Assembly: GCA_026399435.1 (NCBI GenBank)
Contig: JAPLQX010000029.1
Location: 1 to 64,000 of the forward strand
DNA from: Rhodocyclales bacterium
Lineage (GTDB): Bacteria; Pseudomonadota; Gammaproteobacteria; Burkholderiales; Rhodocyclaceae
Direction: 5' to 3'
Length of the DNA stretch: 64,000 nt
This document shows, piece after piece, positions 1 through 10,330 of the stretch. The notes under the pieces are model-generated. The model was given only the letters and a program-made list of their open reading frames with translations, was not told the DNA's origin and searched no databases. The position numbers were made by a program, and so were the translations under genes. Each line of letters opens with the position of its first letter. Position 1 is the stretch's first letter.

Positions 1-486
1 GAAAAGGTGATCAGAGACTATGGCGAAGAACGGTTTGCTCATGCGATTGCAAAGGCGCTTGTTGCTGCTCGGAGCGAGCACGGTATTTCAAGGACAGGAC
101 AGCTTGCCACGCTCGTGGCGCAAGTCGTCCGCACGCGGGAACCGGGTCAGCACCCGGCGACGCGCACTTTTCAGGCTCTACGGATTCACGTCAATCGGGA
201 GCTTGAGGAACTGTCGTTAACCCTGCCCCGGGCGGTTGAACGACTGGCTCCGGGTGGGCGCCTCGCCGTGATCTGTTTTCATTCGCTGGAGGACCGCATC
301 GTCAAGCGCTTCATGCGCGATGCGGCCAATCCACCGCAGCCGCCCAAGGGTGTGCCGGTACGCGCGGTCGATCTGCCGCAGCCGGTAGTCAGGCTGGTGG
401 GCAAGGCGATGTTTCCGTCGGACGCCGAAATCGCCGCCAACCCGCGCTGCCGCAGCGCGGTGCTGCGGGTAGCCCAGAAGATCTGA
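1..486 (+). CDS. rsmH: 16S rRNA m4C1402 methyltransferase RsmH, C-terminal part (cut by window edge)
   Basis: The open frame runs in from the left edge, so only about the last 161 residues are present. RsmH (MraW) methylates N4 of C1402 in 16S rRNA and is normally the first or second gene of the dcw cluster. Recognisable family segments are [37 protein letters not shown] and the C-terminal [12 protein letters not shown]. The SAM-binding N-terminus lies outside the window. The stop codon is directly followed by ftsL, as in other Proteobacteria. Confidence 0.95.
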   Translation, partial: EKVIRDYGEERFAHAIAKALVAARSEHGISRTGQLATLVAQVVRTREPGQHPATRTFQALRIHVNRELEELSLTLPRAVERLAPGGRLAVICFHSLEDRIVKRFMRDAANPPQPPKGVPVRAVDLPQPVVRLVGKAMFPSDAEIAANPRCRSAVLRVAQKI

Positions 487-488
487 GC

Positions 489-761
489 ATGGCGCGCCTA
501 AATCTCATCCTGATTCTGATCACCCTGGCTTGCGCCCTGTCGACAGTGAGTGCCAATCATCGCGCGCGCAAACTGTTCACCGAGCTGGAGGCCGCGCAGA
601 AGCGCATGCGTGATCTGGACGTGGAATGGGGGCAGTTGCAGCTCGAACAAAGCACCCTGGCCGCCCACGTGCGGGTCGAGCGGGCCGCGCGCGAGAAGCT
701 CGGCATGAAACCGCCTGCGCCGGGACAGATCATTTCTGTCGACCCGGTGCCGGGGAATTGA
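489..761 (+). CDS. ftsL: Cell division protein FtsL
   Basis: This is a 90-residue bitopic membrane protein. It has one hydrophobic segment at about residues 4-22 (LNLILILITLACALSTVSA), then a periplasmic stretch compatible with a coiled coil (KLFTELEAAQKRMRDL). FtsL forms the FtsQLB complex with FtsB and FtsQ and helps activate FtsWI septal synthesis. The identification rests on size, topology and the position between rsmH and ftsI, because FtsL is poorly conserved in sequence. It starts 3 nt after the rsmH stop, implying translational coupling. Confidence 0.93.
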   Translation: MARLNLILILITLACALSTVSANHRARKLFTELEAAQKRMRDLDVEWGQLQLEQSTLAAHVRVERAAREKLGMKPPAPGQIISVDPVPGN

Positions 762-768
762 TGCTGCC

Positions 769-2502
769 ATGAAGGCGATCAAGTTTTCCAGAAGTCCGCT
801 GCTCTCCGAGCGTCTGCCGCCCTGGCGGCAGCGCCTGGTGCTGGTGCTGCTGCTGGGCGCCTTCGTCGCGCTGATCGGGCGGTCGCTGTATCTGCAGGGC
901 TTCAACAACGAATTCCTCGGCGACAAGGGCCGCGCCCGTTTCGAACGGGTGATCGACATCTCGGCCACCCGCGGCCGCATTACCGACCGCCACGGCGACG
1001 TGCTGGCGGTGTCCACCCCGGTGCGCTCGATCTGGGCGATTCCGGAAGATGCCCAGATGTCGCCCGCGCAGGCGCGCGGCTTGGCCGCCCTGCTCGACAT
1101 GGACGTGCGCGAGGTCACGCGCAAACTGGCCTCCGAACGCGAGTTCATCTACGTCAAGCGCCAGCTGCCACCGGAACTCGCTGACCGGGTCACGGCACTG
1201 AAACTGCCCGGCATCCACCAGAAGGATGAATACCGGCGCTACTACCCTTCGGGCGAGGTGGCGGCGCACATGCTGGGCTTCACCGGGATCGAAGACGCCG
1301 GACAGGAAGGCATCGAACTGGCTTTCAACAACGAGCTGTCCGGCAAACCCGGTTCGCGCCGCGTCATCAAGGACAGGCGCGGCAACGTCGTCGAGGATGT
1401 CGAAAGCATCCATCCGCCGCTGGAGGGTCGGGACATCGTGCTGGCGCTCGATTCGAAGCTGCAGTACCTCGCGTATAGCCATCTCAAGCAGGCGCTCGAG
1501 GAGAATCGGGCCAAGGCGGGCGGCGTCGTCGTGCTCGACGCCAGGAGTGGCGAAATTCTGGCCCTGGCCAATCTGCCGACCTACAACCCGAACAATCGCG
1601 TCAAGCTGAGCGGCGCCCAATTGCGCAATCGCGCATTGACCGACAGTTTCGAGCCGGGCTCGACCATGAAACCCTTCACTGCGGCACTGGCGCTGGAAAA
1701 GGGCAAGGTGCGCTTCGACACGCCGATCCAGACCGCGCCGGGGAAAATGACCATCGGCACGGCGACGATTCACGACGCGCACATGCATGGCGTATTGACC
1801 GTGGCGCAGGTGATCCAGAAGTCCTCCAACGTCGGCGCCGCGAAGCTGGCCTTGTCGATGAAGCCCGAAGAAATGTGGAGCATGTTCGACAGCCTCGGCT
1901 TCGGCGCGCCGCTGAAACTCGGCTTTCCGGGCGAGGTCGGCGGCCGCTTGCGGCCGGCAAAAACCTGGAAGCCGATCGAGCAGGCCACCATGTCCTATGG
2001 CCATGGCATCTCGGTGACGCTGATCCAGTTGGCGCGCGCCTACCAGGTCTTTGCCCGCGACGGCGATCTGGTGCCGATTTCGCTGGCGCGTCTGGATACG
2101 CCGCCGCAGAGCGGCAAGCAGGTGTTCTCGGCGCAGACGGCGCGCGAGGTCCGCGCCATGCTGGAGATGGCCGTGTTGCCGGGCGGCACCGCGCCCAAGG
2201 CGCAGATTGCCGGCTATCGCGTGGCAGGCAAGACTGGAACCGCGCACAAGATCGAAGGCGGCTCCTACGCCGACAAGTATGTGGCGTCGTTTGTCGGCTT
2301 CGCCCCGGTTTCCGATCCGCGGCTGATCATCGCCGTGATGATCGACGAACCATCCAACGGCAAGTATTACGGCGGCGACGTGGCGGCGCCGGTATTCGCC
2401 CAGGTCATGGCCGGCAGCCTGCGCACACTTGGCGTGGCGCCGGATGCACCCCTGAAGCCGCTCTTGATGACCAGCGCCGGGCCGGTCAAGGAAGAGATGT
2501 GA
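769..2502 (+). CDS. ftsI: Peptidoglycan D,D-transpeptidase FtsI (PBP3)
   Basis: This 577-residue septal transpeptidase has a short cytoplasmic tail, one transmembrane segment (about residues 23-43), a pedestal domain and a C-terminal transpeptidase domain. The three active-site motifs are visible: STMK with the nucleophile near Ser298, the SSN motif in QKSSNVG, and KTG in AGKTGTAHK. It cross-links septal peptidoglycan together with FtsW, which is encoded further along the cluster. The stop overlaps the GTG start of murE. Length is normal for the family. Confidence 0.97.
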   Translation: MKAIKFSRSPLLSERLPPWRQRLVLVLLLGAFVALIGRSLYLQGFNNEFLGDKGRARFERVIDISATRGRITDRHGDVLAVSTPVRSIWAIPEDAQMSPAQARGLAALLDMDVREVTRKLASEREFIYVKRQLPPELADRVTALKLPGIHQKDEYRRYYPSGEVAAHMLGFTGIEDAGQEGIELAFNNELSGKPGSRRVIKDRRGNVVEDVESIHPPLEGRDIVLALDSKLQYLAYSHLKQALEENRAKAGGVVVLDARSGEILALANLPTYNPNNRVKLSGAQLRNRALTDSFEPGSTMKPFTAALALEKGKVRFDTPIQTAPGKMTIGTATIHDAHMHGVLTVAQVIQKSSNVGAAKLALSMKPEEMWSMFDSLGFGAPLKLGFPGEVGGRLRPAKTWKPIEQATMSYGHGISVTLIQLARAYQVFARDGDLVPISLARLDTPPQSGKQVFSAQTAREVRAMLEMAVLPGGTAPKAQIAGYRVAGKTGTAHKIEGGSYADKYVASFVGFAPVSDPRLIIAVMIDEPSNGKYYGGDVAAPVFAQVMAGSLRTLGVAPDAPLKPLLMTSAGPVKEEM

Positions 2503-3962
2503 ATACCGCCATGGCGATACTCGAACAACTCAAAGGGAAAGGTGTCGTGGTAACACGCCTTACCGCCGACTCGCGGCGCGTCCAGCCTGGCGATGTCTTC
2601 GTCGCCTTCCCCGGTGCGCAGGCCGATGGCCGCGACTTCATCGCGCAGGCGGTGGCGAGGGGTGCGGCAGCGGTGATTGCGGAAGCAGGAAGAAGTGTCG
2701 GTGCCGGTGACCTGCCGCTTGTCGAAGTGAAAGGTCTCGCAGCGCTCTCCGGAGAAATCGCGCATCTAATTTACGGTCGACCCTCGGAGCATCTCTGGCT
2801 CGCCGGCGTGACCGGCACCAATGGCAAGACCTCGGTATCGCAATGGATCGCGCAGGCGATGAACGCGCTGCAGCATCGGTGTGCCGTGATCGGCACGCTG
2901 GGCAACGGCTTTCTCGATGCGCTCGACGAAAGCCCGAACACCACGCCGGATGCGATAACGCTGCATGCGGTACTTGCTCGCTACGTCGCGCGAGGTGCGG
3001 AGGCCTGCTCGATGGAGGTTTCCTCCATCGGACTCGATCAGGGGCGCGTCAATGGCGCGGCCTTCGATGTCGCGGTGCTTACCAACCTGACCCGCGATCA
3101 CCTCGAATACCACGGCACGATGGCGGACTATGCGGCGGCCAAGGAGAAGCTGTTCCTTGCGCCCGGCCTTGCCGCGGCCGTGCTCAACCTCGACGATCCG
3201 GTCGGGGTGGGGCTTGCCGCAAAGCTCAAAGGCAGTGTGCGTACGATCGGCTATACGCTGGGTGCGGCTGAGGGATGCGGCACCGATGAAATTCTCCGTG
3301 CAGAGAATTTGGGCATGGGCGCCGCCGGCGTCGAGTTCGATCTGCGCAGCGTGCATTTCACGGCGCCCGTGGTGGGGCGCTTCAACGTTTCCAATCTGCT
3401 CGCGGTGATCGGCGCGCTGCTGACGCGCAACGAGCGCCTTGAGGACATCGCTGCGGCGCTGCGCGGTATCCAGCCGCCGCCGGGACGCATGCAGGCAGTC
3501 GGCGGCGTGGATCAACCCTTGATCGTGGTGGACTACGCCCATACGCCGGACGCGATGGAAAAGGCGCTCGGCGTTCTGCGCGAAACGGCGGCGGCGCGCG
3601 GCGGCCGGCTGATCTGCGTGTTCGGCTGCGGCGGCGAGCGCGATCCCGGCAAGCGGCCGCAGATGGGTGCCATCGCCGAGCGTCTGGCCGATCGCGTGGT
3701 GATCACCAGCGACAATCCGCGCAAGGAAGACCCGCAAGCCATCATCGACGACATCCTCGCCGGGCTGCAGCGTGCGCCGGCCGTCGAGATCGATCGCGGC
3801 CGCGCCATCGCCGCCGCGGTGGCCGAGGCGGATCGGCGTGACGTGATCCTGCTCGCCGGCAAGGGTCACGAGCCCTACCAGGAAATTGCCGGCGTGCTGC
3901 ATGTGTTCTCCGACCTCGATGCCGCAAAGTCGGCGCTGGCGCTACGGGGATCATCGCGGTGA
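2499..3962 (+). CDS. murE: UDP-MurNAc-tripeptide synthetase MurE (meso-DAP adding)
   Basis: This ligase adds the third amino acid to UDP-MurNAc-L-Ala-D-Glu. The ATP loop is GTNGKTS, and the substrate signature DNPR (in ITSDNPRKEDP) indicates meso-diaminopimelate rather than lysine. The GTG at 2499 gives a 4-nt overlap with ftsI and 487 residues. An ATG four codons later (2511) is an equally acceptable start. An open frame extends far upstream, but there it merely shadows ftsI. Length fits the family. Confidence 0.96.
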   Translation: MNTAMAILEQLKGKGVVVTRLTADSRRVQPGDVFVAFPGAQADGRDFIAQAVARGAAAVIAEAGRSVGAGDLPLVEVKGLAALSGEIAHLIYGRPSEHLWLAGVTGTNGKTSVSQWIAQAMNALQHRCAVIGTLGNGFLDALDESPNTTPDAITLHAVLARYVARGAEACSMEVSSIGLDQGRVNGAAFDVAVLTNLTRDHLEYHGTMADYAAAKEKLFLAPGLAAAVLNLDDPVGVGLAAKLKGSVRTIGYTLGAAEGCGTDEILRAENLGMGAAGVEFDLRSVHFTAPVVGRFNVSNLLAVIGALLTRNERLEDIAAALRGIQPPPGRMQAVGGVDQPLIVVDYAHTPDAMEKALGVLRETAAARGGRLICVFGCGGERDPGKRPQMGAIAERLADRVVITSDNPRKEDPQAIIDDILAGLQRAPAVEIDRGRAIAAAVAEADRRDVILLAGKGHEPYQEIAGVLHVFSDLDAAKSALALRGSSR

Positions 3963-5446
3963 CCATGACGACGTCCATGATGATGACTCTGCACGAGGCT
4001 GCCGCCGCCATCGCTGCCCGCACACAGGGCGCCGACGCAGGCTTCAGCGCCGTCTCCACCGATTCGCGCAGCATCGCTGCCGGCGAACTCTTCGTCGCGT
4101 TGAAGGGCGACAAGTTCGACGGCCATGCCTACGTCGGCGACGTCCTCGCGCGCGGCGCGGCCGGTGCCGTGGTGAGTGAGGGATTCGCCGCCGCCCATCC
4201 GGATCTGCCGCTGATCTGCGTTGCCGACACGCGCCTGGCGCTGGGTGCGCTGGCGGCGCAGTGGCGCGGGCGCTTTGCGCTGTCGCTGCTGGGCATCACC
4301 GGCAGCAATGGCAAGACCACGGTGAAGGAAATGTGCGCGGCGATTCTGCGCGCGCAGTTCGGCAGCGCTGATGCCGTCCTCGCTACCATCGGCAACCTCA
4401 ATAACGACATCGGCCTGCCGTTGACCCTGCTCAGGCTGCGCACAACGCACCGTGCCGCGGTGATCGAGATGGGGATGAACCATCCCGGAGAGATCGACTA
4501 TCTGACGCGCCTCGCGCAACCTTCTGTGGCACTGGTGAACAACGCCCATCGCGCACACCTGGAGGGCCTCGGCTCGGTGCAGGATGTCGCGCTGGCCAAG
4601 GGCGAAATATTCGCCGGCCTGGCTGCCGACGGCGTCGCGGTGTTCAATGCCGACGACGCACATGCCGGTGTCTGGCGCGAACTTTCGCGTGACCGGCGTC
4701 AGCTGACCTTCGGCCTCGACCAGCCCGCCGACGTGCAAGGACAGTTCACCAGTCACGGCCTCGGCGGGGAACTGCGTTTGAGCACGCCGTGGGGAGCGCT
4801 CACCGTGACGCTGGCCGTGCCGGGCAGCCACAACGCCCGCAATGCCTGTGCAGCAGCGGCGGCGACACTGGCGGCAGGCGCGTCGCCCGCCGCGGTCGAA
4901 CAGGGACTCACAAGCTATGCCGGCATCAAGGGTCGCCTGCAACAGCGCGCCGGCCGCGAGGGCTCGCGCGTGGTGGATGACAGCTACAACGCCAATCCCG
5001 ATTCGATGCGCGCCGCGATCGACGTGCTGGCGTCGGTGCCGGGCCGGCGCATCCTGGTCATGGGCGACATGGGCGAGGCGGGGGCCGCTGCAGGGCAGTT
5101 CCACGACGAGATCGGCGGCTACGCCAAGAGCCACGGCATCGACCGCCTGCTCTGCCTGGGCGAATTGTCGGCGGCGGCGGCACACAACTTCGGCGAGGGC
5201 GGCCAGCACTTTCCGCGCGTCGAGGATCTGATCAAAACACTGCTGACCGAGCTCGAGCCGCAGACCACGGTGCTGGTCAAGGGCTCGCGCTTCATGCGCA
5301 TGGAGCGCGTCGTCGACGCGATCGTGGACAGCGCCGACGCCGGGCCGTCCCAAGGCGGCGCAAGCCATCAACCGGAGCGGGCGCAGCCCGCGAACAGCCG
5401 TCACCCCCTTCCCGGGGAAGGGGGCGGGGGAAAGGTAAATGAATAA
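3959..5446 (+). CDS. murF: UDP-MurNAc-tripeptide-D-Ala-D-Ala ligase MurF with a repeat-derived tail
   Basis: This ATP-dependent ligase joins D-Ala-D-Ala to the UDP-MurNAc-tripeptide. The ATP loop is GSNGKTT and the Mur ligase hallmark [13 protein letters not shown] is intact. The GTG at 3959 overlaps the murE stop; an ATG two codons later (3965) is an alternative. The conserved protein ends near [10 protein letters not shown]. About 35 further residues, low in complexity and rich in Pro, Gly and Gln, follow, and the last part is encoded by a GC-rich palindromic repeat (5400-5436). That tail is probably not functional MurF sequence. Confidence 0.96.
   Translation: MTMTTSMMMTLHEAAAAIAARTQGADAGFSAVSTDSRSIAAGELFVALKGDKFDGHAYVGDVLARGAAGAVVSEGFAAAHPDLPLICVADTRLALGALAAQWRGRFALSLLGITGSNGKTTVKEMCAAILRAQFGSADAVLATIGNLNNDIGLPLTLLRLRTTHRAAVIEMGMNHPGEIDYLTRLAQPSVALVNNAHRAHLEGLGSVQDVALAKGEIFAGLAADGVAVFNADDAHAGVWRELSRDRRQLTFGLDQPADVQGQFTSHGLGGELRLSTPWGALTVTLAVPGSHNARNACAAAAATLAAGASPAAVEQGLTSYAGIKGRLQQRAGREGSRVVDDSYNANPDSMRAAIDVLASVPGRRILVMGDMGEAGAAAGQFHDEIGGYAKSHGIDRLLCLGELSAAAAHNFGEGGQHFPRVEDLIKTLLTELEPQTTVLVKGSRFMRMERVVDAIVDSADAGPSQGGASHQPERAQPANSRHPLPGEGGGGKVNE
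5400..5436. repeat. Palindromic repeat, single-hairpin copy A (3' end of murF)
   Basis: A GTCAC end is followed by a near-perfect palindrome (5404-5424, arms CCCCCTTCCC and GGGGAAGGGGG) and a purine-rich tail. It resembles one half of the full element seen at 14407-14490 and 63877-63957. It lies inside the murF reading frame and encodes the residues [13 protein letters not shown] before the stop. The similarity was judged by eye, so the boundaries are approximate. Confidence 0.75.
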
Positions 5447-6615
5447 TGCTGCTTGAACTCGCTCAATGGCTGGCCAAGGATCTCCGCGCCTTCAACGTCT
5501 TCGGCTACATCACGCTGCGCGCGGTGCTGGCGACCATGACCGCGCTGGCGATTTCCTTCGTCTTCGGTCCGGCGGTGATCCGCTGGCTGGCGGCCAAGAA
5601 GATCGGCCAGTCGGTGCGCACCGACGGACCGCAGACGCATCTGGTCAAGGCCGGCACGCCGACCATGGGCGGCGCGCTGATCCTGATTTCGCTCGGTGTG
5701 TCCACGCTGCTGTGGGCGGATCTTTCCAACCGTTTCATCTGGATCGTGCTGATCGTCACCTTCGGCTTCGGCGCGATCGGCTGGGTCGACGACTGGCGCA
5801 AGGTGGTTTACCGCAATCCTGCCGGACTCTCGGCTCGCTCCAAGTTCTTCTGGCAATCTGTGGTGGGCCTGATCGCCGCGATCTATCTCGCATTTTCGAT
5901 CTCGGCGCCCAACAACGAAAAGGTCGTCCAGCTGTTCTTCCAGTGGGTATCGAGCGGCTTCACGCTGGAGCTGCCGCAGCAGACCGCCCTGATCGTGCCC
6001 TTCTTCAAAAGCGTGACCTACCCGCTAGGCATGTTCGGCTTCATCCTGCTGACCTACCTGGTGATCGTCGGCAGCAGCAATGCGGTGAACCTGACCGACG
6101 GCCTCGATGGCCTCGCGATCATGCCGACGGTGCTGGTCGGCGCCGCGCTGGGCATCTTTACCTACGTTGCCGGCAACTCGGTGTTCTCCAAATATCTGCT
6201 GCTGCCCTATATCCCGGGCGCCGGCGAGCTGACGGTGTTCTGCGGCGCGCTGGCCGGCGCCGGCCTCGGCTTTCTGTGGTTCAACGCCTATCCCGCCGAA
6301 GTCTTCATGGGCGACGTCGGCGCGCTGGCCATCGGTGCGGCGCTCGGCGCGGTGGCCGTGGTCGCGCGCCAGGAGATCGTGCTGTTCATCATGGGTGGCG
6401 TGTTCGTCGCCGAGACCCTGTCGGTGATGCTCCAGGTCGGCTACTTCAAGTACACCAAGAAGCGCTACGGCGAAGGCCGGCGGATCCTGCTCATGGCGCC
6501 GCTGCACCATCACTTCGAACAGACCGGATGGAAGGAGACGCAGGTGGTGGTGCGCTTCTGGATCATCACGATTCTGCTCGTGCTGTTCGGCTTGTCGACG
6601 CTGAAGATACGATGA
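5446..6615 (+). CDS. mraY: Phospho-MurNAc-pentapeptide transferase MraY
   Basis: This polytopic membrane enzyme (389 residues, about ten hydrophobic segments) transfers phospho-MurNAc-pentapeptide to undecaprenyl phosphate to make lipid I. Family signatures are [32 protein letters not shown] and the histidine-rich MAPLHHHFE. The ATG shares a base with the murF TAA stop (TAATG), and the stop overlaps the murD ATG, so the gene is tightly coupled on both sides. Confidence 0.97.
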   Translation: MLLELAQWLAKDLRAFNVFGYITLRAVLATMTALAISFVFGPAVIRWLAAKKIGQSVRTDGPQTHLVKAGTPTMGGALILISLGVSTLLWADLSNRFIWIVLIVTFGFGAIGWVDDWRKVVYRNPAGLSARSKFFWQSVVGLIAAIYLAFSISAPNNEKVVQLFFQWVSSGFTLELPQQTALIVPFFKSVTYPLGMFGFILLTYLVIVGSSNAVNLTDGLDGLAIMPTVLVGAALGIFTYVAGNSVFSKYLLLPYIPGAGELTVFCGALAGAGLGFLWFNAYPAEVFMGDVGALAIGAALGAVAVVARQEIVLFIMGGVFVAETLSVMLQVGYFKYTKKRYGEGRRILLMAPLHHHFEQTGWKETQVVVRFWIITILLVLFGLSTLKIR

Positions 6616-8105
6616 ATCTCGCCGGCAAACACGTCCTCGTTCTCGGCCTCGGTGAATCGGGGCTGGCCTCCGCGTGCTGGTGCGCGCGGCAGGGCGCACG
6701 GGTGCGGGTGGCCGATACGCGTACGGCACCACCGTATCTGGACGAGTTGAATCGCCGTGTCGCCAGTGCCGACTCCCGGGTCGAATTCGTTGCCGGCGAG
6801 TTCGACAAGGCACTGCTCGACGGCATCGACCTGCTGGTGCTGTCGCCGGGTCTCTCGGGCGGTCTGATGGTGGTGATTCATGCGCGCGCCGCCCGGATTC
6901 CGGTGGTCGGCGAAATCGAATTGTTCGCCCAGGGCTTGCGCAGCCTGGACTCGGTTGCACCGGTGCTGGCGATCACCGGCACCAACGGCAAGACCACCAC
7001 CACCGCGTTGACCGGGCATCTGCTGCGCGCCACGGGCAAGACGGTCGGTGTTGCCGGCAACATTTCCCCCGCGGCGCTCACGGCATTGATGGATGCGCTG
7101 GATGCGGATGCCCTGCCGCAGATCTGGGTGCTGGAGCTGTCCAGTTTCCAGCTGGAAACCACCGAGACGCTGAATGCCGCTGCCGCAACGGTGCTCAATA
7201 TTTCCGACGACCATCTCGATCGCTACATCGATCTCGACGAATACGCATCGGCCAAGGCCAAGGTCTTTCAAAGCGCCGAGGGTGCGCCTGGCGTCCAGGT
7301 GCTGAATCGTGCCGATCCGCGCGTCTGCCGGATGGCGCTGGCGGACCGTCACATCATCAGCTTCGGCCTCGACGCTCCCGCCGGCGAGGATGATTTCGGC
7401 CTGCGCGAGAACCGCGGTGAAGCCTGGCTGGTGCAGGGCCAGCGGCTCCTGTTACCGGTTTCCGAGTTGCCGCTGGCCGGGCTGCACAATGCGGCCAACG
7501 CCATGGCGGCGCTGGCGCTGTGCAGCGCGCTCGGTTTCGATGCCGCAGCCTTGCTGCCGGCCTTGCGCAGCTTCCGCGGCCTGCCGCACCGGGTCGAGCG
7601 GGTGGCCGAGATCGACGGCGTGACCTGGTATGACGATTCCAAGGGCACCAACGTCGGCGCCACGGTCGCCGCACTGAATGGCATTGGCGGCCAACTGGCC
7701 GCCCTGAATAGTCACCTCCCTCCCCCGGGGAGGGAGGTCGGGAGGGAGGGCTCGTCGTCGACGCCTTGCGCTCCGAAGGATCGCAAGATCGTGGTGATCC
7801 TGGGCGGCGACGGGAAAGGGCAGGATTTTTCTCCGCTTGAGAAAGCCGTGGCGAGGCACGCGCGAACCGCAGTGCTGATCGGGCGCGACGGGCCGCTGAT
7901 CGAGAAGGCAATCATCGGCGCCGGGGTGGCGATCGAAAACGCAGCCGACATGGGTGATGCCGTGCGGCGGGCGCGGCGACGGGCGCAGCCTGGCGACGCC
8001 GTGCTGCTGTCGCCGGCCTGCGCCAGCTTCGACATGTTCCGCAATTACGAGCATCGGGCGCAGGTATTCGTCGCCGCAGTGCGCGCACTGGAGAGCGAAG
8101 CGTGA
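6612..8105 (+). CDS. murD: UDP-MurNAc-L-Ala:D-Glu ligase MurD with an internal repeat insertion
   Basis: MurD adds D-glutamate to UDP-MurNAc-L-Ala. The ATP loop is GTNGKTTTT, and the conserved [17 protein letters not shown] and [13 protein letters not shown] segments are present. Between those two segments, which normally lie only a few residues apart, about 25-28 extra residues appear ([15 protein letters not shown] and flanks). They are encoded by a palindromic repeat at 7711-7750. The frame stays open through it, giving 497 residues against a usual 445-470. The site falls on a loop near the central/C-terminal domain junction, so folding could be tolerated. The ATG overlaps the mraY stop. 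Confidence 0.96.
   Translation: MNLAGKHVLVLGLGESGLASACWCARQGARVRVADTRTAPPYLDELNRRVASADSRVEFVAGEFDKALLDGIDLLVLSPGLSGGLMVVIHARAARIPVVGEIELFAQGLRSLDSVAPVLAITGTNGKTTTTALTGHLLRATGKTVGVAGNISPAALTALMDALDADALPQIWVLELSSFQLETTETLNAAAATVLNISDDHLDRYIDLDEYASAKAKVFQSAEGAPGVQVLNRADPRVCRMALADRHIISFGLDAPAGEDDFGLRENRGEAWLVQGQRLLLPVSELPLAGLHNAANAMAALALCSALGFDAAALLPALRSFRGLPHRVERVAEIDGVTWYDDSKGTNVGATVAALNGIGGQLAALNSHLPPPGREVGREGSSSTPCAPKDRKIVVILGGDGKGQDFSPLEKAVARHARTAVLIGRDGPLIEKAIIGAGVAIENAADMGDAVRRARRRAQPGDAVLLSPACASFDMFRNYEHRAQVFVAAVRALESEA
7711..7750. repeat. Palindromic repeat, single-hairpin copy B (inside murD, in frame)
   Basis: A GTCAC end is followed by a perfect 12-bp inverted repeat (arms ACCTCCCTCCCC and GGGGAGGGAGGT, one-base centre, 7714-7738) and a tail CGGGAGGGAGGG. 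It matches the right half of the full element in ftsQ. It is translated in frame inside murD. About 30 bases further on, a GTCGAC...TTGCGC pattern also resembles the sequence flanking the ftsQ copy, so the mobile unit may be longer than the hairpin. Confidence 0.82.
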
Positions 8106-9265
8106 GTCGCGCCTATGCCGCGCCGGCGCAGCACGCGCCCGCCGAACTCGACGCCTTCCTGCTGTGGCCGGCGGTTGGCCTGCTGCTGCTGGGATTGGTG
8201 ATGGTGTATTCGTCCTCGATCGCGATGGCCGAGGGCAGCCGCTTCACCGGCAACCAGTCGGCCTATTTCCTGTTCCGCCATGCGGTGTTTCTCGCCGTCG
8301 GACTGGTCGCCGGCGTGATGGCTTTCCAGATCCCGTTGCGCCTGTGGCAGCAGGCGGCGCCCTGGCTGTTCCTGACCGGAGTCGTGCTGCTGCTGCTGGT
8401 GTTGATTCCTCATGTCGGCCGTTCGGTCAACGGCGCCCAGCGCTGGATCGGCCTCGGTCCGATCAACCTGCAGCCATCCGAACTGATGAAGCTCTTCGTC
8501 GTGCTCTACGCCGCCGACTACACGACGCGCAAGCTCGACGACATGGGCAGTTTCCTGCGCGGCTTCGGGCCGATGGCGCTGGTCATGGTGCTGGTCGGCG
8601 CCCTGCTGCTGAGAGAGCCGGATTTCGGCGCGCTGGTGGTGATCCTTTGCATCGCCACCGGCATCCTGTTTCTCGGCGGCATCAATGCGCGGGTGTTCGG
8701 CGTGCTGGTGGTGGTCCTGGCGGTCAGCTTCGTCATCATGATCTGGGTTTCGCCCTACCGGCGCGAGCGCATTTTCGGTTTCATGGATCCCTGGCAGGAT
8801 GCCTTCGGCAAGGGCTACCAGCTCTCGCACGCCCTGATCGCCTTCGGCCGCGGCGAGTGGTTCGGCGTCGGGCTCGGCGCCAGCGTCGAGAAGCTGTTCT
8901 ATCTGCCCGAGGCACACACCGATTTCCTGCTGGCGGTGATTGCCGAGGAACTCGGCTTTGTTGGTGTCTGCGTCGTAGTCGGGCTGTTCGCCCTGCTGGT
9001 GCAGCGCTCCTTCGCCATCGGCCGCCAGGCGCTGGTGCTCGGCCGCGTGCATTCCGGCCTGGTCGCACAAGGCATCGGCATCTGGCTCGGCGTGCAGGGT
9101 TTCATCAACATGGGCGTGAACATGGGCCTGTTGCCGACCAAGGGCCTCACCTTGCCGCTGATGAGCTTCGGCGGCTCGGGCATCGTGGCGAACTGTTTGG
9201 CGCTGGGAATTCTGCTGCGGGTCGATTGGGAAAATAGGCAATTGATGAGAGGTCAGCAGGTATGA
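8102..9265 (+). CDS. ftsW: Septal peptidoglycan glycosyltransferase FtsW
   Basis: This SEDS-family membrane protein of 387 residues has about ten transmembrane helices. Recognisable SEDS segments are [46 protein letters not shown] and the C-terminal [10 protein letters not shown]. FtsW polymerises lipid II at the septum together with FtsI. It starts with GTG overlapping the murD stop and ends in an ATGA overlap with murG. Confidence 0.96.
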   Translation: MSRAYAAPAQHAPAELDAFLLWPAVGLLLLGLVMVYSSSIAMAEGSRFTGNQSAYFLFRHAVFLAVGLVAGVMAFQIPLRLWQQAAPWLFLTGVVLLLLVLIPHVGRSVNGAQRWIGLGPINLQPSELMKLFVVLYAADYTTRKLDDMGSFLRGFGPMALVMVLVGALLLREPDFGALVVILCIATGILFLGGINARVFGVLVVVLAVSFVIMIWVSPYRRERIFGFMDPWQDAFGKGYQLSHALIAFGRGEWFGVGLGASVEKLFYLPEAHTDFLLAVIAEELGFVGVCVVVGLFALLVQRSFAIGRQALVLGRVHSGLVAQGIGIWLGVQGFINMGVNMGLLPTKGLTLPLMSFGGSGIVANCLALGILLRVDWENRQLMRGQQV

Positions 9266-10320
9266 GCAAGACCCTTCTCGTCATGGCCGGCGGCACGGGC
9301 GGGCACATCATGCCGGGCCTTGCCGTGGCCGAGCACCTGCGCGAGCAGGGCTGGAAGATCGCCTGGATGGGCAATCCGGATGGCATGGAGACGCGCCTGA
9401 CCACGGGGCGCGGCTACGAGATGGCCTGGGTGCACTTCACGGCGCTGCGCGGCAAGGGCCTGCTGCGCAAACTGCTGCTGCCCTTCAACCTGCTGCGCGG
9501 CTTCAGTCAGGCGTGGTCGCAGCTCAAGCGCATCCGGCCCGACGTGGTCCTCGGCATGGGCGGCTATGTCAGCTTTCCCGGAGGCATGATGGCCGTGCTG
9601 CGGGGCATTCCGCTGCTGCTGCACGAGCAAAATTCGGTGGCCGGCCTCGCCAACCGCGTACTGGCGGGAGTTGCCGATCGCATTCTCAGCGGCTTTCCCG
9701 AGGTGCTGAGGAAGGCTACCTGGGTCGGCAATCCGGTGCGTCCGGAAATCGCCGCCTTGCCGGCGCCGACTGTTCGCTACGCGCAGCACAACGGCCCGTT
9801 ACGGGTGCTGGTGGTAGGCGGCAGCCTCGGCGCGCAAGCCCTGAACGAGGTCCTGCCGAAGGCGCTGGCGCTGATAGCGGAAGACCGGCGACCGGCGGTG
9901 CTGCACCAGGCGGGCGAGAAGCATCTGCCGATGCTGAAAAGCCTCTACCTCTCGGCGGGTGTTCAGGCCGACTGCGTGGCCTTCATCAACGACATGGCCG
10001 GCGCTTACGACTGGGCCGATCTGGTGATTTGTCGCGCTGGCGCGCTGACCGTAGCGGAACTGGCGGCAGCCGGCGTCGCCAGCCTGCTGGTGCCCTTCCC
10101 GCACGCGGTCGATGACCACCAGACCTCGAACGCGCGCTTTCTCAGCACGGCCGGCGCCGCGATCCTGCTGCCGCAGGACGAGATGACGCCGGCGCGGTTG
10201 GCCGAGATTGCGAATCTGCCGCGTCAGCAACTCGCCCAGATGGCCGAAAAGGCCCGTGAGCTGGCGCGGCCCGACGCGACGGCGGCCGTGGCGCAGGCCT
10301 GCGCGGAACTGGCCAAATGA
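9262..10320 (+). CDS. murG: UDP-GlcNAc:lipid I GlcNAc transferase MurG
   Basis: MurG converts lipid I to lipid II at the inner face of the membrane. This GT-B enzyme of 352 residues has the N-terminal glycine loop [11 protein letters not shown], a second glycine motif [13 protein letters not shown], and donor-site segments [15 protein letters not shown] and [14 protein letters not shown]. It overlaps ftsW by 4 nt, and murC starts 10 nt after its stop. Confidence 0.97.
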   Translation: MSKTLLVMAGGTGGHIMPGLAVAEHLREQGWKIAWMGNPDGMETRLTTGRGYEMAWVHFTALRGKGLLRKLLLPFNLLRGFSQAWSQLKRIRPDVVLGMGGYVSFPGGMMAVLRGIPLLLHEQNSVAGLANRVLAGVADRILSGFPEVLRKATWVGNPVRPEIAALPAPTVRYAQHNGPLRVLVVGGSLGAQALNEVLPKALALIAEDRRPAVLHQAGEKHLPMLKSLYLSAGVQADCVAFINDMAGAYDWADLVICRAGALTVAELAAAGVASLLVPFPHAVDDHQTSNARFLSTAGAAILLPQDEMTPARLAEIANLPRQQLAQMAEKARELARPDATAAVAQACAELAK

Positions 10321-10330
10321 AAGGCACGCC

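Noticed and set aside
730-2247. 505-codon minus-strand frame opposite ftsI
   Set aside because: It covers the transpeptidase motifs of ftsI in antisense and has no independent support.
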